Below are positions 8,814 to 16,080 of a stretch of DNA of 37,807 nucleotides, piece by piece. Source of the DNA: Porphyrobacter sp. SLTP (GTDB lineage Bacteria > Pseudomonadota > Alphaproteobacteria > Sphingomonadales > Sphingomonadaceae); the NCBI RefSeq assembly GCF_009905735.1, contig NZ_JAAALE010000026.1:1-37807 (forward strand), in the 5' to 3' direction. Each line of letters starts with the position of its first letter. Position 1 is the stretch's first letter. Position numbers and translations under genes: made by a program. The notes beneath the pieces are model-generated. The model saw nothing but the letters and a program-made list of their open reading frames with translations. It had not been told where the DNA came from and did not search any database.

Positions 8814-9709
8814 CTGCGATCCGCCCGCGGGTGAGCATTGCGATAATTTTCAAGCAGGCTGGCCGCATCGACGCGGGTATAGATCTGCGTTGACCCGAGC
8901 GATGCGTGGCCGAGCAATGCCTGCAAACTTCTGAGGTCAGCCCCGGCGCTGAGCAGGTGCGTGGCGAAGGAATGGCGCAGCGCGTGCGGTGTCGCGGTCT
9001 CAGGCAGGCCGAGCGCGCGGCGCGCCTGCGCCATCACCCGCTGCACCATCGCAGGCGAGAGCGGCCCGCCCTTGGCGCCGCGAAACAACGGTTCTGCCGG
9101 GGTGAGCGGCCATTTGCACAGCCGGACATAGTCCGCGACCGCCGCGCGGGTGATCGGCAGGATCGGCACCACCCGCTGCTTGCCGCCCTTGCCGGTGATG
9201 TGCAGCACATCGCCCAGCATCGCATCGCGCCCGGTCAGCGACAGCGCCTCGGCAATCCGCAGTCCTGATCCATACATCAGCAGCAGCACCGCCCGGTCGC
9301 GCGCGCCGATCCAATCGTCGGCGGCGAGCGTGTCGACCAGTTCGGTGAGATTGACCGCTTCGTCCGGGGTGACGGGGCGGGGGAGGCCCTTTTTGATCCG
9401 TGGCCCACGCAGACGGGGTGCGGCGGGCTCGGGATCGCCGCTTTGCTGACGGGCAAAAGCGATGAAGGCTTTGAGCGCGGACAGTTCGCGCGCCGTGCTG
9501 GCATTGCCCAACCCCTCGGCCCGGCGTGCGGCGAGGTGGGCACGCAAGTCATGCGCCTCGGTCCGGGCGACCGCGGCCCAGTCCTCCAGCCCGCCTGCGA
9601 CCACCAACCGCTCGGCAGCGGCGACATAGGCGCGCACCGTGTGGGGTGAGCGGCGGCGGTTATCGGCAAGGTGCGCGCGCCATTCTTCGATCAGCGCGCC
9701 CCTGTTCAT
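8810..9709 (-). CDS. xerC: Tyrosine recombinase XerC
   Basis: A 299-residue tyrosine recombinase that with XerD resolves chromosome dimers at dif during division. The N-terminal SAM-like DNA-binding domain (about residues 5-95) is followed by the catalytic domain. Catalytic residues are visible: Arg in GSGLRIAEAL (near 150), Lys in ITGKGGKQR, H-x-x-R in PHALRHSFATHLL, His in LGHASLGSTQ and the nucleophile Tyr in IYTRVD. The start ATG (9709) overlaps the hemW stop by four bases, so it is translationally coupled to hemW. Housekeeping context with no phage genes or att repeats argues against a mobile-element integrase. XerC rather than XerD is inferred from general similarity. Confidence 0.9.
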   Translation of the reverse strand: MNRGALIEEWRAHLADNRRRSPHTVRAYVAAAERLVVAGGLEDWAAVARTEAHDLRAHLAARRAEGLGNASTARELSALKAFIAFARQQSGDPEPAAPRLRGPRIKKGLPRPVTPDEAVNLTELVDTLAADDWIGARDRAVLLLMYGSGLRIAEALSLTGRDAMLGDVLHITGKGGKQRVVPILPITRAAVADYVRLCKWPLTPAEPLFRGAKGGPLSPAMVQRVMAQARRALGLPETATPHALRHSFATHLLSAGADLRSLQALLGHASLGSTQIYTRVDAASLLENYRNAHPRADRS

Positions 9710-10857
9710 GCTGCGACCAGCGTATCGGCGACCAGCTCGGCAAGCAGCGCATCCAGCAGACCACGGCCGGGCGGCGTCACTCCCATGCGCGACCCGTCCA
9801 ACCATACCAGCCCGAGTGTTTGTAGCCGAGCAAGCGCGGCCTCATCAATCAAACCCGCCCGAGGCAAGCCGAAGCGGGTCGATAGCGCCGCAAGGTCAAT
9901 CCCCTCGGTCAAGCGCAACCCCATCAGCAGCGCCTCGGCAGCCTGTTCCGACACTGCCAAGGCGCGCGCTTCGGCGATGCCATTGCCCTGCCGCGCGACA
10001 GCGGAGAGGAAGTTCTCGGGCTTCTTGTGCCGTACCGTCGCCACACCCCCGCGCCGCCCATGCGCGCCGGGACCGATCCCGGCGTAATCCTGATAACGCC
10101 AATATGCGAGGTTATGGCGGCTCTGCTCACCTGAGCGAGCGTGGTTGCTGGTCTCGTAGGCGGCAAGCCCCGCCGCATCGGTCAGCGTCTGCGTGATGTC
10201 GAACAGTTCGGCTGCTTCATCGTCGTCAAGCGGCACCAACCGCCCGCGCCGGACATCGCTGGCAAACCGGGTGCCCGGCTCGATTGTGAGCTGGTAGAGC
10301 GACAGGTGTCCTGTGCCGAAACCCAGCGCGCGGGTCAGGCGGTCGTGCCACAACTCGGGCGTATGGCCGGGCAGGGCGTAGATGAGATCGAAGCTCACGC
10401 GCTCGAAATGGGCCTGTGCTGTTTCGAGGGCCTCCAGCGCCTCCGTGGCCCCATGCAGCCGCCCCAGAAACTTGAGCTCGGCATCATCCAGCGACTGTAC
10501 GCCCAGCGACACGCGGTTGATCCCGGCTGCGGCCAGCGCGGCGAAGTTGGCGGTCTCGACCGAAGAGGGATTGGCCTCCAGCGTGATCTCAATGCCGTCA
10601 GCAAAGCCCCACAGGCGCTCGGCCTCCGCCAGCAGCGCGGCGACCAGCGCAGGCGGCATCAGCGAAGGCGTTCCGCCGCCGAAGAAGATCGACGTCAGCG
10701 GCTCTCCGCCAGCCAGCTCGGCCTCGGCACGCATGTCGGCCAGCAAGGCGGACTGCCACGCTGCCACATCCACACTTTCGCGGACATGCGAGTTGAAATC
10801 GCAATAGGGGCATTTCTTGGCGCAGAACGGCCAGTGAATATAAAGCGCGCGGGCCAC
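9706..10857 (-). CDS. hemW: Radical SAM heme chaperone HemW
   Basis: A 383-residue radical-SAM protein beginning ALYIHWPFCAKKCPYCDFN. Cys 12, 16 and 19 (CxxxCxxC) bind the 4Fe-4S cluster. The next position is Phe where true HemN coproporphyrinogen dehydrogenases have a fourth cysteine, so this is HemW (heme chaperone/transfer) rather than HemN. FFGGGTPSLM is the SAM-binding GGE-like motif, and the HemN C-terminal domain is present. It is the first gene of the hemW-xerC pair and is divergent from the CAP-domain gene across 48 bp. Databases often label it oxygen-independent coproporphyrinogen oxidase. Confidence 0.93.
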   Translation of the reverse strand: MARALYIHWPFCAKKCPYCDFNSHVRESVDVAAWQSALLADMRAEAELAGGEPLTSIFFGGGTPSLMPPALVAALLAEAERLWGFADGIEITLEANPSSVETANFAALAAAGINRVSLGVQSLDDAELKFLGRLHGATEALEALETAQAHFERVSFDLIYALPGHTPELWHDRLTRALGFGTGHLSLYQLTIEPGTRFASDVRRGRLVPLDDDEAAELFDITQTLTDAAGLAAYETSNHARSGEQSRHNLAYWRYQDYAGIGPGAHGRRGGVATVRHKKPENFLSAVARQGNGIAEARALAVSEQAAEALLMGLRLTEGIDLAALSTRFGLPRAGLIDEAALARLQTLGLVWLDGSRMGVTPPGRGLLDALLAELVADTLVAA

Positions 10858-10905
10858 GGTTGGAATTTTCAGCCCCGCTTAATCACTGGCGGATAGATCG
10901 AAATC

Positions 10906-11466
10906 ATGCGGAGTTCCTGTCTCGTGTCCATCATTGCCCGTGCCTTTGGCCTTGCGCTGGTTATGACAGCCGCGCCCGTGCAGCCGCAAGCCTTTCACTA
11001 TCCTTCGCCCGCCGAGCGCGATTTTCTCACCGCGCACAATCTGGCCCGCGTCGATGCTGGCGCTACGCCCTTGGTGTGGAGCGAGCAACTCGAACGTGAC
11101 GCGCAGGATTGGGCCGAACACCTTGCCGCCAGTGATCGCTACGATCACGCCCCACCCGAAAGACGCAAAGGGCAGGGCGAGAACCTGTGGCGCGGTCCGC
11201 GCGATCGGTGGTCGCCCTGGGAAATGGTCGGCTTCTTCGTCGAAGAGAAACGCCATTTCCGTGAGGGTGAGTTCCCCAACGTCTCGCGCACCGGCCAGTG
11301 GAGCGATGTCGGGCATTACACGCAGGTGATCTGGCCGCAGACCCGCGAGGTGGGTTGTGCCATTGCTCGCACGCGCACGGACGAAGTGCTGGTGTGCCGC
11401 TATTGGCCTGCGGGGAATGTCTGGGGTGCGCGGGTGGAAACTTCAGGCCGGCCCTCGCGGCGCTGA
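10906..11466 (+). CDS. Secreted CAP-domain protein (SCP/PR-1-like)
   Basis: A 186-residue exported protein with a signal peptide (hydrophobic core ARAFGLALVMTAAP) and a single CAP domain. Family motifs visible are HNLARVDAGATPLVW, WAEHLAASDRYDH, GENLWRG, GHYTQVIWPQTREVGCA and a terminal VCRYWPAGN. The two His and two Glu of the CAP cavity are present, and the two late cysteines may pair. Bacterial CAP proteins have varied and mostly unknown roles (lipid or metal binding, cell-wall related), so function is not assigned. It is flanked by divergent hemW and ends four bases before the convergent rdgB stop. Confidence 0.9.
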   Translation: MRSSCLVSIIARAFGLALVMTAAPVQPQAFHYPSPAERDFLTAHNLARVDAGATPLVWSEQLERDAQDWAEHLAASDRYDHAPPERRKGQGENLWRGPRDRWSPWEMVGFFVEEKRHFREGEFPNVSRTGQWSDVGHYTQVIWPQTREVGCAIARTRTDEVLVCRYWPAGNVWGARVETSGRPSRR

Positions 11467-11470
11467 CGCA

Positions 11471-12097
11471 TCAGCCGAATTGTTCGGCGACGAGTTTGGC
11501 AAAGGCGTCCGCGCGGTGGCTGATCGCGTGCTTTTCCTCCGGCGCGATTTCTGCGAAGGTCTGTGTTCGGCCGACCGGCACGAACACCGGGTCATAGCCA
11601 AAGCCAAGCAGCCCGCGCGGCGGCCATGTCAGAGCGCCATCGCAGCGGCCTTCGTAAATCGCATATTCGCCATCCGGCCATGCCAGAGCGAGCACGCAGT
11701 GGAACGCGGCCGAGCGGTCCACGTCGGCGCCCTTTTCCGCGAGCATCCCTTCGACCTTGCCCATCGCCATGTACCAATCGCGGCCCGGAGTGCCTTCGAA
11801 CCATTGTCGTGCGGCCCAGTCGGCGGTGTAGACGCCGGGGCGACCATCGAGCGCAGCGACACTGAGCCCGCTATCGTCCGCCAGCGCTGCAAGCCCCGAA
11901 GCCTCCGCCGCAGCGCGCGCCTTGAGCAGCGCGTTCTGGGCGAAGGTGGTGCCGGTCTCGTCCGGCTCGGGCAGACCGAGCGACCCGGCGGACAGGCATT
12001 TGACCCCATAGGGATCGAGCAGCGCCGAAATCTCCTTCAGCTTGCCCGCATTATGCGTGGCAATCACCAGAGACCCGGAGCCGAGGCGGCGCGTCAT
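11471..12097 (-). CDS. rdgB: XTP/dITP pyrophosphatase (RdgB/HAM1)
   Basis: A 208-residue HAM1-family nucleotide pyrophosphatase that removes dITP, XTP and similar deaminated purine nucleotides from the pool. Key motifs are [11 protein letters not shown] (nucleotide-binding loop), [33 protein letters not shown] and GFGYDPVF near the C-terminus. Length is normal. Its ATG overlaps the rph stop by four bases; the rph-rdgB pairing is widespread in bacteria and suggests one operon for RNA and nucleotide quality control. Confidence 0.95.
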   Translation of the reverse strand: MTRRLGSGSLVIATHNAGKLKEISALLDPYGVKCLSAGSLGLPEPDETGTTFAQNALLKARAAAEASGLAALADDSGLSVAALDGRPGVYTADWAARQWFEGTPGRDWYMAMGKVEGMLAEKGADVDRSAAFHCVLALAWPDGEYAIYEGRCDGALTWPPRGLLGFGYDPVFVPVGRTQTFAEIAPEEKHAISHRADAFAKLVAEQFG

Positions 12098-12807
12098 TTT
12101 ACCGCGTCCAACTGCGCGGCAAAGATGCGGTCGCAGCCGATGCGGGCGAGTCGCAGCAGGCGCAGGAGCGCCTCCTCGTCATAGGTCGCACCTTCGGCGG
12201 TCGCCTGGACTTCAGCGATCTTGCCGCCCGACAGCAGCACGAAATTGCCATCCGCCTCGGCGTTCGAATCCTCGTCATAGTCCAAGTCGAGCACCGGGGT
12301 GCCCTTGAAGATGCCGCAGGAAATACCCGCGACCTGCGCCGAGATCGGATCATGCTTGATATCGCCCGATGCCATCAGCCCGTTGATGGCGAGCCGCAGT
12401 GCAATCCACGCGCCCGAGATCGCAGCGGTGCGCGTGCCGCCATCAGCCTGGATCACGTCGCAATCGAGCGTGATCTGCCGTTCGCCGAGCTTTTGCAGGT
12501 CGACCACTGCGCGCAAACTGCGCCCGATCAACCGCTGGATTTCCTGCGTGCGGCCCGACTGCTTGCCCTTGGCCGCTTCGCGTGCGCCGCGAGTGTGCGT
12601 GGCGCGCGGGAGCATCGAGTACTCGCCCGTCACCCAGCCTTCACCCTTGCCGCGCAGCCACGGCGGCACGCCGCGTTCGACGCTGGCGGTGCAGAGCACC
12701 TTGGTGTCGCCGAAGCCGATCAGCACCGAGCCTTCCGCGTGGCGGGTGAAGCCGGTTTCGATCGTGATGGCGCGCATTTCATCGGGCGCGCGTCCTGAAG
12801 GGCGCAT
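12094..12807 (-). CDS. rph: Ribonuclease PH
   Basis: The 237-residue product is a phosphate-dependent 3'-5' exoribonuclease that trims tRNA 3' ends. It begins [12 protein letters not shown] and contains the conserved [42 protein letters not shown] and the catalytic [17 protein letters not shown]. This matches full-length active RNase PH (E. coli 238 residues). The start at 12807 has AAAGGA seven bases upstream on the minus strand. The frame stays open upstream, but that extension overlaps hrcA and is not coding. Divergent from hrcA, coupled to rdgB. Confidence 0.95.
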   Translation of the reverse strand: MRPSGRAPDEMRAITIETGFTRHAEGSVLIGFGDTKVLCTASVERGVPPWLRGKGEGWVTGEYSMLPRATHTRGAREAAKGKQSGRTQEIQRLIGRSLRAVVDLQKLGERQITLDCDVIQADGGTRTAAISGAWIALRLAINGLMASGDIKHDPISAQVAGISCGIFKGTPVLDLDYDEDSNAEADGNFVLLSGGKIAEVQATAEGATYDEEALLRLLRLARIGCDRIFAAQLDAVK

Positions 12808-12833
12808 GGGTGTTCCTTTGCTGTTTCGCGGGC

Positions 12834-12862
12834 CATTAAGCGGCGTGCACTTGCCGCCGCAA
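12834..12862 (-). promoter_or_regulatory. Candidate promoter of rph-rdgB
   Basis: On the minus strand TTGCGG (12862-12857), a 17-bp spacer and TTAATG (12839-12834) fit a sigma-70-type promoter. The expected transcription start is near 12827, about 20 bases ahead of the rph ATG, with AAAGGA between. Prediction only. Confidence 0.35.
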
Positions 12863-12879
12863 GCGCAAAGACTAAACAT
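12850..12879 (+). promoter_or_regulatory. Candidate heat-shock-type promoter of hrcA-grpE
   Basis: CTTGCC (12850-12855), a 16-bp spacer and CTAAACAT (12872-12879) resemble the alphaproteobacterial RpoH layout CTTG...CYTATNT, as does the element ahead of dnaK. The -10 match is imperfect. It overlaps the divergent rph promoter. No CIRCE element is seen here. Confidence 0.3.
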
Positions 12880-12886
12880 TGCGCGC

Positions 12887-13930
12887 ATGACCTCGCTCCC
12901 CGTCACCGAACTGACCCACCGCGCCCGCGAAATTTTTCGTCGGGTGGTGGAGGGGTATATTGATAGCGGGCAGCCGGTCGGGTCCAAGACGCTGGCGGCG
13001 GATGGCACCCTGAACCTCTCGCCCGCTTCGATCCGCAGCGTGCTGGCCGATCTGGAGACTGCAGGCCTTCTCGCCGCGCCGCATACCAGCGCAGGGCGGA
13101 TGCCGACTGACGCGGGCCTCAGGATTTTCGTCGACGGGATGATGCGCGTCGCTGAACCTACGGCGCAGGAGCAGGCGGCGATCGAAGCGCGTCTCGCGGA
13201 AGCCGGGCCGGTCGAGGCTGCAATCAAGCAGGCGAGTGCGATCCTGTCCGACCTGTCGGGTGCGGCGGGAATGGTGCTGGTGGCGCCGCGCGAGCAGAAA
13301 CTGGCGCAATTCAGCCTCGTCGATCTGGGGCAGGGCCGCGCGCTCGCGGTGCTGGTGGGTGAGGATGGCGGCGTCGAAAACCGCGTCCTTACCATCGGCG
13401 GCGCGCTCAATCCGGGGGCGCTGGACCGGGCGAGCAATTACGTGACCGCGCGGCTTGCGGGCCGGACGCTCGCCGAAGCGGCGCAGGCGATGCGGGCCGA
13501 AATCAACGCGGGCAAGTCGCAGCTCGATGATGCCTCCCGCGATCTGGTCGAGCGCGGGCTGGCCGTCTGGAGCGAGGACGCTGCCGCACGCCCCGTCCTG
13601 ATCGTGCGCGGCGCAGCCAACCTGCTCGATGAAAGCGCCTTGGGTGATATTGAGCGCGTCCGCAGCTTGCTGGAAGACCTCGAAAACAAGCAATCGGTCG
13701 CCGAACTGCTCGACAGCGCGCGCGAGGCCGATGCGACCCGGATTTTCATCGGCTCGGAGAACCGGTTGTTCGCGCTCTCGGGCTCGTCCGTCATCGCCTC
13801 ACCCTATCGCGATCGCGAGGGCCGGGTGGTCGGCGTGCTGGGTGTGATTGGCCCCACGCGGTTGAATTACGCGCGGGTAGTCCCCATGGTGGATTTGACC
13901 GCCCGTTCGCTGGGCAAGCTCATCGCTTGA
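12887..13930 (+). CDS. hrcA: Heat-inducible transcription repressor HrcA
   Basis: A 347-residue repressor of the HrcA family, which binds CIRCE operators and is kept active by GroEL. The N-terminal winged helix-turn-helix spans about residues 1-75 ([20 protein letters not shown] ... [20 protein letters not shown], then [16 protein letters not shown]). The dimerisation/GAF-like part follows and ends [16 protein letters not shown]. The start at 12887 is chosen because the wHTH begins there; the frame is open far upstream but overlaps rph. grpE follows after 17 bp, a common hrcA-grpE operon. CIRCE targets (usually groESL in this class) are not in the window. Confidence 0.95.
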   Translation: MTSLPVTELTHRAREIFRRVVEGYIDSGQPVGSKTLAADGTLNLSPASIRSVLADLETAGLLAAPHTSAGRMPTDAGLRIFVDGMMRVAEPTAQEQAAIEARLAEAGPVEAAIKQASAILSDLSGAAGMVLVAPREQKLAQFSLVDLGQGRALAVLVGEDGGVENRVLTIGGALNPGALDRASNYVTARLAGRTLAEAAQAMRAEINAGKSQLDDASRDLVERGLAVWSEDAAARPVLIVRGAANLLDESALGDIERVRSLLEDLENKQSVAELLDSAREADATRIFIGSENRLFALSGSSVIASPYRDREGRVVGVLGVIGPTRLNYARVVPMVDLTARSLGKLIA

Positions 13931-13947
13931 ATGGAAAGCCATAAGAA

Positions 13948-14517
13948 ATGACCGAGAATGAAAAGCCGCTGGATCAGGCGGTTGAAGACGAATTGAAGGG
14001 CGTACCCGAACATCTGCGCGAAGGCGGGGACGCTGATGACGTGGTGACCGAAATGCTCGAATCGCTGCGCCGCGATCTCGAAGGTGCCAAGCAGGAAGTG
14101 CTCTACGCGCAGGCCGAAACGCAGAACGTGCGCCGCCGGTTGGAGCGCGAGAAGGACGAAGCCCGCGCCTATGCCGCGACTGGCTTTGCGCGCGATATTC
14201 TGTCGGTCGCTGATAACCTCGCCCGCGCGGTGCAGGCGATCCCCGAAAGCCTGCGCGCCGATGACAGCATGAAGGGCCTCGTGATCGGCATTGAAGCGAC
14301 CCAGCGCGAGCTGGAAAAGGTCTTTGCCAGCCACGGCATCACCCGCATCGCGGCGGTCGGCCTGCCGCTCGACCCGAACCAGCATCAGGCGATGCTCGAA
14401 GTGCCAACTGCGGATCATGAGCCCGGCACGGTCGTCTCGGAAATGCAGGCCGGGTGGATGATCAAGGACCGCCTGCTGCGCGCTGCGATGGTGGCGGTGG
14501 CGAAGGCGCCTGACTGA
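13948..14517 (+). CDS. grpE: Nucleotide exchange factor GrpE
   Basis: A 189-residue DnaK co-chaperone that promotes ADP release. The N-terminal half (about residues 35-100) is a long coiled coil with many Arg/Glu/Lys (VLYAQAETQNVRRRLEREKD). The C-terminal beta-domain has the family signature NQHQAMLEVPTADHEPGTVV and ends GWMIKDRLLRAAMVAVAK. It lies 17 bp downstream of hrcA, probably in the same transcript. dnaK-dnaJ lie about 1.5 kb downstream rather than directly adjacent. Confidence 0.95.
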   Translation: MTENEKPLDQAVEDELKGVPEHLREGGDADDVVTEMLESLRRDLEGAKQEVLYAQAETQNVRRRLEREKDEARAYAATGFARDILSVADNLARAVQAIPESLRADDSMKGLVIGIEATQRELEKVFASHGITRIAAVGLPLDPNQHQAMLEVPTADHEPGTVVSEMQAGWMIKDRLLRAAMVAVAKAPD

Positions 14518-14570
14518 TCGCAACCCAAGCACGGCTCACCCCCGGCCATGGCTTTTCTGCGACGGACGGG

Positions 14571-14596
14571 GGAATAATCACGGCGTTTCCTGCGTT
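14571..14596 (+). promoter_or_regulatory. Candidate EcfG (general stress response) promoter
   Basis: GGAAT (14571-14575), a 17-bp spacer and CGTT (14593-14596) match the EcfG/sigma-T consensus GGAAC-N16-17-CGTT of Alphaproteobacteria, with one substitution (T for C) in the -35. The start codon of the small glycine-zipper lipoprotein is 32 bases downstream of the -10, with a strong Shine-Dalgarno (AGGAGA) between. Position and orientation fit. Confidence 0.5.
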
Positions 14597-14628
14597 TAGG
14601 CAATGGGTCTGAACATCAGGAGACAGTC

Positions 14629-14889
14629 ATGATTACGCGTATGAAGACCACCGCTCTCGCCGCTGCCTGTGCGCTTAGCCTTGGGGCCTGTGCTGGCAAT
14701 TATGCTGGCGAAGGGGCCTTGGGAGGCGCCTTAGCGGGTGCTGCGGGCTCGGCCGTCACCGGCGGCGATGTCGCGACCGGGGCCGCGGTCGGTGCTGCGG
14801 TTGGCGGCGCGGGCGGGGCACTGATCAAGAAGAACGGCCGCTGCTACCGCGTCGATGATCGTGGTCGGGAACGTCGGGTGCGGTGCTGA
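14629..14889 (+). CDS. Small glycine-zipper lipoprotein
   Basis: An 86-residue predicted lipoprotein. The signal peptide ends in a lipobox L-G-A-C (Cys 21). The middle is a glycine zipper with repeated G-G-A-L-A-G-A-A-G and G-A-A-V-G-A-A-V-G-G-A-G-G-A patterns, as in YMGG/Gly-zipper_2 families, and the last 17 residues are basic and include two cysteines. Such proteins sit in the outer membrane or periplasm of many proteobacteria; function is unknown. The start at 14629 has AGGAGA nine bases upstream; Met 5 is an alternative. A stress-sigma-type promoter precedes it, so it may belong to the general stress response. It converges with the next gene, stops 9 bp apart. Confidence 0.85.
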   Translation: MITRMKTTALAAACALSLGACAGNYAGEGALGGALAGAAGSAVTGGDVATGAAVGAAVGGAGGALIKKNGRCYRVDDRGRERRVRC

Positions 14890-14898
14890 TGTCCCCCG

Positions 14899-15423
14899 CT
14901 AAGCGGGAATGAAGCGAAGGATCGATTGATAGGCCGAGAGCGGCGGAGCGCCTGCGACTTCTACACCTTCGCGTAGGAGAAAGGCGTGGCGCACGATCTC
15001 GGCCTGCTGCTCGATCCCGTAGCGCTCCAGCGTCCAGCCCGGCCGCAGGGCGTAGTCATACCGGCACCATGGGTGGCGGCGCAGCACCAGATACCAGCGG
15101 CCGAGCCTCTGCGCCTGCCACACATGCACCATTTCGTGGATGAAGTGGGCCTGCCGCTCCACCGAAGCGCCAGCGAAATCGTCGCAATAATGCGCCGCGC
15201 CAGGGTGGAAGTGGAGGTGCCCCATGGGCGCCATCGTCACGCCTCTGGGATGCAGGGGGAAGAACTTGCGGCGCTTCACCTTGACGTCGCGGTAGTCGAT
15301 CGCATCGCCAAACACGCTGCGGGCCAGCGCAACCTCGCCTGCCGTCAAAAGCCGCTCACCACCGGCCGGGCAGGCGGGAGCCGTGTTTGCCACCTCCGCC
15401 CTCCCGTCCACCGGCGGCTGCAC
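14899..15423 (-). CDS. Putative HExxH zinc metalloprotein ('vgr-related' family)
   Basis: A 174-residue protein of a family often labelled vgr-related in sphingomonad genomes, a name without functional support. The sequence shows HEMVH (residues 96-100), a zinc-peptidase-type HExxH, followed about 40 residues later by E-Q-Q-A-E-I-V (Glu 138/142), a plausible third ligand as in gluzincins. A His-rich strand GHLHFHPGAAH (69-78) precedes it. No convincing signal peptide or transmembrane segment. The frame begins with GTG at 15423, two bases after the upstream gene's stop; GTG 15393 is an alternative. Probably co-transcribed with the PCu(A)C lipoprotein gene. Proteolytic activity is not shown. 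Confidence 0.75.
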   Translation of the reverse strand: MQPPVDGRAEVANTAPACPAGGERLLTAGEVALARSVFGDAIDYRDVKVKRRKFFPLHPRGVTMAPMGHLHFHPGAAHYCDDFAGASVERQAHFIHEMVHVWQAQRLGRWYLVLRRHPWCRYDYALRPGWTLERYGIEQQAEIVRHAFLLREGVEVAGAPPLSAYQSILRFIPA

Positions 15424-15425
15424 GG

Positions 15426-15911
15426 TCAGCGTTGTTCCCCGGCCGCGCGTACCGGTGCGTCTACACTGATGCCGCTGCCGTCTGAAAGCTGGAGCGTCAG
15501 TTTGGCAGTGCCGCCAGCAGTCAACGCATCGGACGGCTCCATCGCCATCACATGCAGGCCGCCCGGCGCAAATGTCACCGGCGCATCTGCGGAAAGCGGG
15601 ACCGCATCGGTCATCGTCATCTGCATCTTGCCTGCGCTTTCGGCATAATCATGGATCATCGTCATCCCCGCGCCCTCAACCGCAACGCTGGTGAGAGTTA
15701 CGGGCGCTGTGCCACTGTAGGAAAGGTCGAAATAAACCGCTGCCGGATTGCCCGCGACTGGGGCGAGCACCACCCGCGCATTGGTCACCGTGAGGCTGGT
15801 GGCGCCCTCGGCCTCATCCGCAGGCGCGTCAGCCGCGCCTGAGCAGGCGGCAAGACCGGTGAGGCTTAACCCAAGGGCAATTGCCAGTGCGGCGCGTCGG
15901 ATCGTGTTCAC
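15426..15911 (-). CDS. PCu(A)C-type copper chaperone lipoprotein
   Basis: A 161-residue predicted lipoprotein with lipobox L-A-A-C (Cys 23) and a cupredoxin-like PCu(A)C domain. Copper-ligand residues are visible: the M-I-H segment, the Met-rich G-K-M-Q-M and the late L-H-V-M-A-M motif, corresponding to the H(M)x10Mx21HxM pattern. PCu(A)C proteins deliver Cu(I) to the CuA or CuB site of cytochrome oxidase in the periplasm. The start is GTG 15911, with AAGGGAGA about ten bases upstream on the minus strand. It is divergent from dnaK across 169 bp and two bases ahead of the HExxH gene. Usual Sco partners are not in the window. Confidence 0.88.
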   Translation of the reverse strand: MNTIRRAALAIALGLSLTGLAACSGAADAPADEAEGATSLTVTNARVVLAPVAGNPAAVYFDLSYSGTAPVTLTSVAVEGAGMTMIHDYAESAGKMQMTMTDAVPLSADAPVTFAPGGLHVMAMEPSDALTAGGTAKLTLQLSDGSGISVDAPVRAAGEQR

Positions 15912-15960
15912 CGTGAATGTCTCCCTTGTGGAATGGCCGCAAAACTAGGGGCCCCGGTCT

Positions 15961-15988
15961 CTTGTGCCAAGCAAAACCACACCTATAT
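15961..15988 (+). promoter_or_regulatory. Candidate RpoH heat-shock promoter of dnaK-dnaJ
   Basis: CTTGTG (15961-15966), a 15-bp spacer and CCTATAT (15982-15988) match the alphaproteobacterial heat-shock promoter pattern CTTG...CYTATNT. The expected transcription start near 15996 gives an 85-nt leader before the dnaK ATG. No CIRCE inverted repeat is seen, which fits RpoH rather than HrcA control of dnaK. Confidence 0.45.
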
Positions 15989-16080
15989 CGCCCTCACAAA
16001 CGAGCCGCCAAAGCGCTTTGCCCATATCGGGGAAGCCTACCGGCGCGGTGTCCAACAATTGTCCTATGGATGGGGTAAAA

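Noticed and set aside
8810..9709. XerC-like gene as a phage or integrative-element integrase
   Set aside because: It is coupled to hemW, has no tRNA or att repeats nearby, and there are no phage or plasmid genes.
12812..12826. GTTC-N7-GTTT next to the rph start, a near match to the SOS box
   Set aside because: One mismatch in a half-site, and neither rph nor hrcA is an expected LexA target; such near matches are frequent by chance.
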